Positions 1 to 5,804 of a stretch of 8,019 bases of DNA are shown here, one piece after another; within the stretch, counting starts at the first letter, position 1; each line of letters starts with the position of its first letter. A model generated the notes under the pieces. That model did no database searches. It was not told the DNA's origin and saw nothing but the letters and a program-made list of their open reading frames with translations. Position numbers and translations under genes: made by a program. The stretch lies in NCBI GenBank assembly GCA_964557575.1, contig CAZLBC010000147.1, positions 1-8,019 on the forward strand, read 5' to 3'. Source of the DNA: CAZLBC01 sp964557575. GTDB lineage: Bacteria > Planctomycetota > Phycisphaerae > SM23-33.

Positions 1-40
1 CCGTTGTTGCAGTTTTTGTCATTGTTGTACAACGCGTGCA

Positions 41-110
41 GAAAAGGTTCCTGACCCCTTTTTCCTCTGACCCCTTTTTCCTCCTGACCCTTTTTTTCTG
101 TCCCCTTCCT
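41..110. repeat. Polypyrimidine tract with 16-17 bp tandem units
   Basis: The 14-mer TGACCCCTTTTTCC occurs at 52-65 and again, identically, at 68-81. A third, slightly changed copy (TGACCCTTTTTTT) starts at 85, and a fourth, CTGTCCCCTTCC, ends near 109. The unit spacing is 16-17 bp. The minus strand is almost purely purine. The block lies immediately after the stop codon of the minus-strand gene. GGGGTCAGG-like motifs of this kind are, from memory, common as dispersed intergenic repeats in some bacteria, sometimes near RAYT-type transposases. No transposase is visible here, so that link is inference. Confidence 0.6.
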
Positions 111-1910
111 TTATTCACAATCCAACAATCCCTCTATTGCCGCCGCGCACGAAGCGACGCTGACGGTTGCGGACCGCGGCGTCTCGCGAGCGGCGCCGAT
201 CATCGCGGCGGGGTCCGACATGAAATACGCCTCCCACGGCAGGTAAATCGCCCACTTGAGATACCGCCGCCCGAGGGCGATGGATTCCTTGTGGCGAGCG
301 GTATCAACGCCGTTTTCTTCGAGCAGCGGGACGGCGCCGTGCAGCGCGGCCACCGCCAACCCGGTCGTCACGGTGGACAGCGCGTCTTCCCGGCGGAAAC
401 CTCCCCGCTCATCGATGGCCACGCCTCGCCGGGATTGACGCTCCAGCATCTGCCGGCACAGTTTCGGCAGGTGGTAGATCAACCGCTTCCTGACGGACGT
501 GTCGGACAGGCATATCCCGCGAATACACCATGCCAGCGTATCCGTGTTCAGCACGACCCGTTCGCCGCCGGGCGTGACGAGGTTCTCGATCAGCGTTCCG
601 ATCTTCCCGTCTTTGTCGGGGATACCCGAGCCGAGGAGCGCCGCGATCCCCGCGGCGGTTGCCGCGGGGGATGCGGGCGCCCCGTCCTTTTCCAGGAAGC
701 GGCCGCCGGGGGGATCGGCTGCACCCGCCAGGTACCGCAGCATCGATGAGGTGATCGCGGCGGATTCGGGTTTTCGCGGCGGGATATTCGCCGCGAGGAC
801 AAAGAGCGCGGTGGGCATGATGGTATTGTCGCGATCCTGCGTTGCAACGAAGGCGGTGTCGGTGTCCTTGCGGAATACGGTGTGATGCCGCGCGATATGA
901 ACGAGCTCGGCCTCCCCGCAGGCCCTGAAGCCGGGGGTCCGGCCGCCGGCCGTTCCGGCGATGCGTTTGAGGGCCGCGGCTGCGTGCAGCCGTCCCGCCA
1001 GGGTTGTTGTTCCCCGCCGAAGAGAGATGCCCTCGCCTTTTCGGTAGTTTGTGATCAGAAAACCCGCGGTGTCCCGGGCTGCCGTTGACGACATCGTTCG
1101 CAGCATGTCATCCGTCCGCACGATCTTGCCGCGGTACAGCAGCCAGGCCCGTTTGCCGGGGTAGTCGACGAAATGCAGGGTCGAAAACAGCGACCAGTTC
1201 GGTTTCAGGTCCCTGATAGCCGCAGAGAGGCGGGTTCCCGTCACGCACTTTTTGCGCATTCCTTCGGCATCCAGACCCAGAATGTACGCCCTGGACGGCA
1301 GCAGCCGCGTTTCCCGGTAGGAAGGCGAACGGTCGTTGGCGTGCGGGTCCGGGACACCTGCCGAGAGCTTCAGGCCGTACCGGCCGGGTATGATCGTCCC
1401 GGCGATATCGGGCGTCGGTACCCGGATTTCCGGTCCCAGGATTTCAAGTTCCAGTCTCAACGATTCGAGTAGCGTGTCCGTGACCGTGTCGGGCAGGGAC
1501 GGGCTCCTGATGGCGGCCAGGGCCGCCCTGACGACATTTCTCGGCAGGCTGCTGCCGGCGCCGGAGCCGCGACCGACGATGACCGCCTTCCGACGCAGCG
1601 TCAGTTCAACCGCGTATCCGGACGTCGCTGCATCTTTCGAGCCGGCTTCCGTGGATGCCGCCGCGCGGAATTCGTCAGGCAACGTCATATCATCCCCGCC
1701 CGCGCGCGTGCGCAGAAATGATCGCATGGCTTCTCGTGCCAGTGTTGTCAGCCGCGTGCCCGTTTCGGGGGATACCGCGGGAAGCGGGGGTGCCTTTGCC
1801 GGCACCCGGCACCAGTGCGCGGGAAAGAGCATTGACGCGAGGAGGACCACCGTCCTGCATGTTTGTCTCGGAACGTGATGAACGTGTAACGCAACCATCA
1901 GATGAATCAT
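111..1910 (-). CDS. Probable exported protein: AMMECR1-like domain plus helical toroid-like domain
   Basis: A 599-residue product if read from the ATG at 1910. Function is unknown. The first ~40 residues look like an export signal: two arginines, a hydrophobic run TVVLLASMLFPA, then a possible cleavage site after RVPA. Residues ~50-185 resemble an AMMECR1 fold: a leading helix (TTLAREAMRSFL), a strand/helix region ending in LRLELEILGPEIRV, and GTIIPGRYGLKL. The family's usual LRGCIG motif is not recognisable, so the domain is degenerate. From ~290 to the end there are repeated helical hairpins with Gly-rich turns (GGRFLEKDG, GVAIDERGGFRRED), like alpha/alpha-toroid six-hairpin or prenyltransferase-type folds. 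The start is uncertain. In-frame ATGs lie at 2006, 1910, 1898 and 1832, none with a clear Shine-Dalgarno. A TTGACA -35-like element just upstream favours 1898 or 1910. The gene is divergent from the GH35 gene; no shared pathway is evident. I am confident it is a real gene, moderately for the AMMECR1 call, and less so for the C-terminal fold. Confidence 0.72.
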   Translation of the reverse strand: MIHLMVALHVHHVPRQTCRTVVLLASMLFPAHWCRVPAKAPPLPAVSPETGTRLTTLAREAMRSFLRTRAGGDDMTLPDEFRAAASTEAGSKDAATSGYAVELTLRRKAVIVGRGSGAGSSLPRNVVRAALAAIRSPSLPDTVTDTLLESLRLELEILGPEIRVPTPDIAGTIIPGRYGLKLSAGVPDPHANDRSPSYRETRLLPSRAYILGLDAEGMRKKCVTGTRLSAAIRDLKPNWSLFSTLHFVDYPGKRAWLLYRGKIVRTDDMLRTMSSTAARDTAGFLITNYRKGEGISLRRGTTTLAGRLHAAAALKRIAGTAGGRTPGFRACGEAELVHIARHHTVFRKDTDTAFVATQDRDNTIMPTALFVLAANIPPRKPESAAITSSMLRYLAGAADPPGGRFLEKDGAPASPAATAAGIAALLGSGIPDKDGKIGTLIENLVTPGGERVVLNTDTLAWCIRGICLSDTSVRKRLIYHLPKLCRQMLERQSRRGVAIDERGGFRREDALSTVTTGLAVAALHGAVPLLEENGVDTARHKESIALGRRYLKWAIYLPWEAYFMSDPAAMIGAARETPRSATVSVASCAAAIEGLLDCE

Positions 1911-1940
1911 ATATAAACTTTTTCGTGAGTGCTCTGTCAA
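1910..1940 (-). promoter_or_regulatory. Candidate promoter of the AMMECR1-like gene
   Basis: Reading the minus strand, a perfect TTGACA (1940-1935) is followed 19 nt later by TATATA (1915-1910), or 18 nt later by TTATAT. The spacing is longer than optimal, and the -10 overlaps the ATG at 1910. If the promoter is real, transcription would begin near 1903. Translation would then start at 1898 (almost leaderless) or further in. Confidence 0.35.
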
Positions 1941-2163
1941 GACTAAAGATTCAGGTACAGCCGGAGCGCCGGCGAGGTGATATGCAAGGAAGAAAAGCGA
2001 CGGCATATGTGTTTATATGTCGAGCTTTTCTGACGCGGCAGATGGCCTGCCGCCGCCCGGCCCTTCGGGAGCCGCTGTGGCGGGTTATTTCTTCGTTGCT
2101 GATCCTCGACGGCATGGGTAAGCCGTTGTCGTCGCAGCGCCTTGAACCAACCACGCCACGGAG

Positions 2164-2254
2164 GCTCTTTAGTCTAGACAGAGCACCGGGTTAAAGTAAC
2201 GACCGCCGGGTTTTCAAAAACGGCTGAATTTTTAACCCGCGGTTCCCTGCCGCG
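2164..2254. repeat. Nested inverted repeats in the divergent intergenic region
   Basis: Several complementary segments overlap. CGGGTTAAA (2187-2195) pairs exactly with TTTAACCCG (2231-2239). CCGCCGGGTT (2203-2212) pairs with AACCCGCGG (2234-2242) with one bulged base. CGCGG (2238-2242) pairs with CCGCG (2250-2254) around a 7-nt loop. GCTCT (2164-2168) pairs with AGAGC (2180-2184). The pairings are mutually exclusive. No T-run follows on either strand, so a simple terminator is unlikely. The rest of 1941-2378 holds no gene I can support. Confidence 0.4.
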
Positions 2255-2378
2255 AGAAAAAACCGGTAAACCGTAAAAATACCGCATTTCAGGCCAATAA
2301 TCACTGTAACTAGCTTTATTAATTGCAGTTAACAAGAAAACAGGAACTTTTACGGTGCGCGCCGGATCTACATGGCCA

Positions 2379-2408
2379 TTGACAATTCTATTTTTATAAG
2401 AGTATTAA
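2379..2408 (+). promoter_or_regulatory. Promoter of the GH35 gene (TTGACA / TATTAA)
   Basis: A perfect -35 TTGACA at 2379-2384 is followed by 18 nt and TATTAA at 2403-2408, in an AT-rich stretch. Transcription would start near 2415, giving a leader of about 165 nt before the GH35 ATG. It is the best sigma70-like match in the divergent region on this strand. Confidence 0.55.
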
Positions 2409-2431
2409 ATTAAATGACATATAAATCAGCT

Positions 2432-2476
2432 TCACGCGTGATGACGGCTTTTCCGCCGTAGGTTCACCATTTTTTT
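2432..2476 (+). terminator. Terminator-like hairpin in the GH35 leader (possible attenuator)
   Basis: The stem is GTGA (2438-2441) with TCAC (2464-2467), an internal loop, then ACGGC (2444-2448) with GCCGT (2455-2459), closing a 6-nt loop. A run of seven T (2470-2476) follows after two bases. The same GTGA can instead pair with TCAC at 2432-2435, within the palindrome TCACGCGTGA. An alternative fold is therefore available. The hairpin sits between the promoter and the coding region of the same gene, where attenuators act. No known riboswitch class is recognised. The stem is short and interrupted, so strength is uncertain. Confidence 0.42.
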
Positions 2477-2483
2477 GTTGTTC

Positions 2484-2490
2484 AGGAGGT
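2484..2490 (+). promoter_or_regulatory. Strong Shine-Dalgarno (AGGAGGT) without an obvious start
   Basis: AGGAGGT is a full match to the anti-Shine-Dalgarno, seven bases after the T-run. No start codon at normal spacing opens a frame of more than a few codons. The nearest ATG is at 2518, 27 nt away. It could serve the small leader ORF if the spacer folds, act as a standby site, or be fortuitous. Confidence 0.35.
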
Positions 2491-2517
2491 ATTGATATTT
2501 AACCGTATATATTAACA

Positions 2518-2583
2518 ATGGATAATGGCGGATCGCTTTTGGCGGAATCGCGCATGAATAATGGCATTGGGTGTCCACTATGA
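2518..2583 (+). CDS. Possible 21-codon leader ORF overlapping the GH35 start
   Basis: The ATG at 2518 opens a 21-codon frame (MDNGGSLLAESRMNNGIGCP then L and stop). Its TGA (2581-2583) overlaps the GH35 ATG (2580-2582) as ATGA, the arrangement used for translational coupling. It has no close Shine-Dalgarno of its own; AGGAGGT lies 27 nt upstream. The peptide resembles nothing I know and has no run of a single amino acid that would mark a classical attenuation peptide. It could be chance. The GH35 ATG itself has no visible Shine-Dalgarno, which makes coupling more attractive. Confidence 0.25.
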   Translation: MDNGGSLLAESRMNNGIGCPL

Positions 2584-5267
2584 TTACCGTGACTTACGAT
2601 GACCGCAGCTTCATGATCGACGACCATCGCGTCTGGATTACCAGCGGCGAGTTTCACTATTTCCGCATCCCGTACGAATTGTGGGAGGATCGCCTCGTCA
2701 AGGCGCGGCAGGGAGGGTTGAACTGTGTGACCGTACCGATCGCATGGCGGGTACACGAGCCGGCGGAGGGAGAATGGAACTTCGAGGGCGGGGCGAATAT
2801 CGCGGAGTTTGTTCAGCTTGCCAAGGACACGGGCCTGTACGTCATCATCCGGCCCGGTCCGTTCATAGGGGCCGAATGTAATTTTGGGGGTCTGCCGGGA
2901 TGGCTGACAACCAAGAGCGGTATCTCGTACCGCACGGAAAACGCCGCGTTCATGCATTACCTCGACAAGTATTTCCGCCAGACGCTTCCCCGGCTTGCCG
3001 AGTACCAGATTACGCGCGGCGGCAATATTCTGCTGATACAGAACGAAAACAATTACTGCGTGGTGGAGCAGTCGGATCGCATCAATTACCTGGATTTTAT
3101 TTCCCAACTGTTCCAGCGGGCCGGATTCGACATACCGGTGATAACGGCCAATAACCTCACGAGTCACCGGCTCGGCGGCGGCGTCGTCGAGACCGTGACG
3201 GGGTGGGACGACGTATGCCAGGACATCAGGTTACTCCGGCGAATCGCCGGTCGCATACCGTCGTTCGTCAGCCGTTTTGAAATCGGCGGGTGCGACTGCT
3301 GGGGAGACGAGCATGTGCACACGGAGCCGCGTGCGGTGGCACGGAAGGCGATGGAAGTATTGGGCAGCGGGGCGCAGTTGAACTATTACCTGTGGCAGGG
3401 GGGGACCAATTTCGGATCGACGGCCGGCCGCTGTTCTCACTCTCCCGAAAAATGGTACACCACGGGGTATGACGGTGAGGCGCCGGTTTCGGAAGGCGGA
3501 GGCCTGACGGACAAATACTACCTGCTCAGGCCCGTGAATCTCTTTTCGTCCGGCATGCAGCACTATCTTTCCGAAGCGGGACCCGAGGATGTTCTGGTGG
3601 CGGCGGACAACAGTACGCAGGTGCTGAGCCTTGCCGGCAGCAACTCGAAGTGGGCCTTCGTGACGAACAACGGCAACGATGATATCGAAACGGTCCGGAT
3701 AGCGCTTCCATCGAGGAAGCGGCTGGAGGTCGACCTCCGGTGGATCGGGACGGTAGCCGTGCCGTATGATTTGAAACTGCCCGACGGCGGCATGATGGAT
3801 TACTGCACGCTGCAGCCTATCGGTTTTTACGGAACGGGAGAAAGCGGATATTTCCTGGTTCACGGCCCACCGGGGGCGACGGGTCATATCAGTATCGGGG
3901 GTCGCGAGAGAACGGTTACCGTTCCCGCTGATGCCGCGCCCGCCAGAGTCGAGCACTCCGGGCTGACTGTTATCGTGGTCAATAACCGTCTGGCGGAGCG
4001 CACCTGGCCGTTGAAAGAGAAAATCATCTTCGGTCCCGCGTTTGTGAGCGGCGCGGACAGTATCTGCCACGACCGGGAAGAGACCGGCTATCACGTTCTT
4101 CCGCTGGATACGGGAAAATTCAAATCAGTGAAAGTGTCGCCGGATCGAAGTCCGCGGCCGGCACCGCCGCGACTGCGAAAGTGGGAGCGATGCGGAACGT
4201 GCCCCGAACCGGTCGACGGCGATTTGGCGTGGAAGGATATCGACGGTCCCCACAACATGGACAAGCTTGACGCCGACAGCAGTTATATCTGGTATCGCCT
4301 TGAACTGCAGGTCGCGCGGGCCAGGAAGCGCAGGTTGTTTTTCCCGGAATGCGCCGACCGGGCCGTGATATTCCTCAACGGAAAATACGTCGGGACATGG
4401 GGTGCCGGCGACGGTGCATCGCGCCGGCCGATACTGGTCAGCCTGAAGAAAGGAACAAATATCCTTGTTGTCCTTGCGGAGAACCTGGGCAGGTTTTCTG
4501 CCGGCGACAGGCTCGGGGAGGAAAAGGGGCTCTTCGGGCAGGTCTACGACGCCAGACCCCTGCGGACAAACAAGTTCAAGCTCAGCAGGGCCGATTCATT
4601 TCCCCGGCGGGTTATTCCCCGTCATCTCGGTTACCTGATGGAACGGCTCGAGTCCATGCCGCTCTGGATCGCCGACCTGGCGATTTCGCTGAAGGGACTC
4701 TGTCCGGTGTACGTCTCGTTTCAGGATATTCCCCACCACCTCGGCGTGGTATGCAACGACCGGCCCCTGGACTTTTTTGCGGTGGACGACGGCAATAATT
4801 TCGGTACGTTTCTGCTGGGACAGAACTTAAAGAAGGGCAAGAACAATCTTCGCGTGCTCCTGTGGGGCGACGTGAAGGAAAGTGTCCTGTCGAATCTCGC
4901 ATTTTACCGGCTCCAGGAGACGGTCTCGGACAGCGCACCGTGGTCCTGGAGACCCTTCACCGGACCGGGTGACGCCGCGGGCACGTCGGCGCACAATCTC
5001 CCCGGATGGTTTGCAAGCAGTTTCAACTATCCGGCCGACAAACACGATGCACCGCTCTTTCTCGCCATAGACGGCGCTTGTAAAGGCAGAATATACGTCA
5101 ACGGCCGCGACCTGGGACGATACTGGAATACCGGACCCCAGAGATATTACTACGTGCCCGGATGCTGGCTCGAAAGAAAGAACCGCCTGCTCCTTTTCGA
5201 GGAGAGCGGCAAGGCCCCGAAAAACACGAAGCTGCACAGTTTGCCGGAAGGCCCCGCCGGAGAGTGA
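2580..5267 (+). CDS. GH35 beta-galactosidase-family protein with altered catalytic positions
   Basis: 895 residues from the ATG at 2580; a GTG at 2571 is an alternative. The frame is closed upstream at 2559, and no signal peptide is seen, so it is probably cytoplasmic. The N-terminal barrel (~1-320) carries GH35 landmarks: SGEFHYFRIP near 22, RPGPFIGAECNFGGLPGWL near 91-109, GGNILLIQNENNY near 147-159 and NYYLWQGGTNFG at 268-279. Beta-rich segments follow. Two galactose-binding-like jelly rolls come last, at ~540-660 (YRLELQ...AVIFLNGKYVGTW) and ~800-885 (GRIYVNGRDLGRYW...YYYVPGCWL), the usual GH35 C-terminal pattern. Family members normally have an acid/base Glu in ENEY and a nucleophile Glu in a motif like SEFWIGWFDHWG. 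Here the aligned positions read Asn158 (ENNY) and Arg232 (SRFEIGGCDCWG). Canonical beta-galactosidase activity is therefore doubtful. It may be a non-catalytic sugar-binding protein or a divergent enzyme using Glu156/Glu234. The family call is firm; the specificity is unknown. Confidence 0.9.
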   Translation: MITVTYDDRSFMIDDHRVWITSGEFHYFRIPYELWEDRLVKARQGGLNCVTVPIAWRVHEPAEGEWNFEGGANIAEFVQLAKDTGLYVIIRPGPFIGAECNFGGLPGWLTTKSGISYRTENAAFMHYLDKYFRQTLPRLAEYQITRGGNILLIQNENNYCVVEQSDRINYLDFISQLFQRAGFDIPVITANNLTSHRLGGGVVETVTGWDDVCQDIRLLRRIAGRIPSFVSRFEIGGCDCWGDEHVHTEPRAVARKAMEVLGSGAQLNYYLWQGGTNFGSTAGRCSHSPEKWYTTGYDGEAPVSEGGGLTDKYYLLRPVNLFSSGMQHYLSEAGPEDVLVAADNSTQVLSLAGSNSKWAFVTNNGNDDIETVRIALPSRKRLEVDLRWIGTVAVPYDLKLPDGGMMDYCTLQPIGFYGTGESGYFLVHGPPGATGHISIGGRERTVTVPADAAPARVEHSGLTVIVVNNRLAERTWPLKEKIIFGPAFVSGADSICHDREETGYHVLPLDTGKFKSVKVSPDRSPRPAPPRLRKWERCGTCPEPVDGDLAWKDIDGPHNMDKLDADSSYIWYRLELQVARARKRRLFFPECADRAVIFLNGKYVGTWGAGDGASRRPILVSLKKGTNILVVLAENLGRFSAGDRLGEEKGLFGQVYDARPLRTNKFKLSRADSFPRRVIPRHLGYLMERLESMPLWIADLAISLKGLCPVYVSFQDIPHHLGVVCNDRPLDFFAVDDGNNFGTFLLGQNLKKGKNNLRVLLWGDVKESVLSNLAFYRLQETVSDSAPWSWRPFTGPGDAAGTSAHNLPGWFASSFNYPADKHDAPLFLAIDGACKGRIYVNGRDLGRYWNTGPQRYYYVPGCWLERKNRLLLFEESGKAPKNTKLHSLPEGPAGE

Positions 5268-5274
5268 AAAAAAA

Positions 5275-5303
5275 TACTTTCTTGCTGGATATATGCGTAT
5301 AAT
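5275..5303 (+). promoter_or_regulatory. Promoter of the HU-family gene
   Basis: A consensus -10 TATAAT lies at 5298-5303, with a weak -35 (TACTTT, 5275-5280) 17 nt upstream. This falls just past the GH35 stop at 5267. The predicted leader is about 100 nt. It includes a small hairpin (CTGGA 5360-5364 with TCCAG 5372-5376) and a ribosome site GGGAGAGG (5393-5400) nine nt before the ATG. No terminator is seen after the GH35 gene, so read-through into HU is possible. Confidence 0.55.
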
Positions 5304-5409
5304 ATGCTATAAACCTAGCGATATGTTTAGCTTCTGGTCGGATTTGATACCGGCCGCGGCTGGATTATTTGTCCAGGAACAAACAGGTCATTGGGAGAGG
5401 TAATTATTT

Positions 5410-5802
5410 ATGCACACTGTTACGAAGAAAGAACTCGTAGACCGCATTGCAGATAAAACGGATGAGAAAAGAGTAGTCGTACGAAAAATAGTCCAGTCGT
5501 TCCTGGACGAGGTCATAGAGGAACTCGGCCAGGGCAACCGCCTTGAATTCCGTGATTTCGGCGTTTTCGAGACGAAGTACCGGGCCGCCCGGCAGGCCCA
5601 GAACCCCAAGACCCTTCAGCCCGTTCACGTGCCGGCCAAGCGCACCGTCAAGTTCAAGGTGGGGCGGCTGATGAAACAGAAACTCTCGGAGGGGCTCCGG
5701 CAGGAACTGCAGCAGTCTTCCGGCGACGCGCCGTCCGCCCCCGGAACGGCCGCCAGCCCGCCGGGCGGGGCAGCGGCGGGTTCCGAAGCGGGGGGGATGT
5801 AA
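5410..5802 (+). CDS. HU/IHF-family DNA-bending protein with a Gly/Ala/Pro/Ser-rich tail
   Basis: 130 residues; a nucleoid-associated DNA-binding protein expected to act as a dimer that bends DNA. Residues 1-42 form the helical dimerisation region (TKKELVDRIADKT...IVQSFLDEVIEELGQG). RLEFRDFGVFE (44-54) is the family turn motif. The beta-arm runs from ~55 to 80 and includes Asn65-Pro66, the proline that intercalates into DNA in HU/IHF. VKFKVGRLMKQKL (80-92) closes the fold. Typical HU is about 90 residues. Residues 103-130 are an extra low-complexity Ser/Gly/Ala/Pro tail without lysine, unlike the Lys-rich histone-like tails of some HU proteins. The start is supported by GGGAGAGG nine nt upstream. 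The gene appears to be monocistronic with its own promoter. It ends 2 nt from the convergent folD stop. HU versus IHF cannot be decided from sequence alone. Confidence 0.93.
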   Translation: MHTVTKKELVDRIADKTDEKRVVVRKIVQSFLDEVIEELGQGNRLEFRDFGVFETKYRAARQAQNPKTLQPVHVPAKRTVKFKVGRLMKQKLSEGLRQELQQSSGDAPSAPGTAASPPGGAAAGSEAGGM

Positions 5803-5804
5803 CC

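Noticed and set aside
24..33. Palindrome GTTGTACAAC near the window edge
   Set aside because: A 10-bp palindrome alone is too short to call an operator or attachment site, and no regulator or integrase is nearby.
36..749. 237-codon plus-strand frame and similar long plus-strand frames over 256-2194
   Set aside because: They lie opposite the AMMECR1-like gene, are Arg/Pro/Gly-rich as expected of GC-rich antisense frames, and show no recognisable domain.
1951..2194. Short frames on both strands in the divergent intergenic region
   Set aside because: They lack ribosome sites and recognisable motifs, and their composition looks like chance. They are not annotated as genes.
2395..2400. TATAAG as the -10 of the GH35 promoter
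   Set aside because: It is only 10 nt from the TTGACA, too close for sigma70. TATTAA at 2403 has a workable spacing.
3231..4094. 287-codon minus-strand frame within the GH35 gene
   Set aside because: The plus-strand GH35 frame has clear conserved motifs across this interval, while the antisense frame has none.
5757..5769. CCCGCC/GGCGGG hairpin near the end of the HU gene as a terminator
   Set aside because: The loop would be a single base and no T-run follows. It lies inside the GC-rich codons of the tail.
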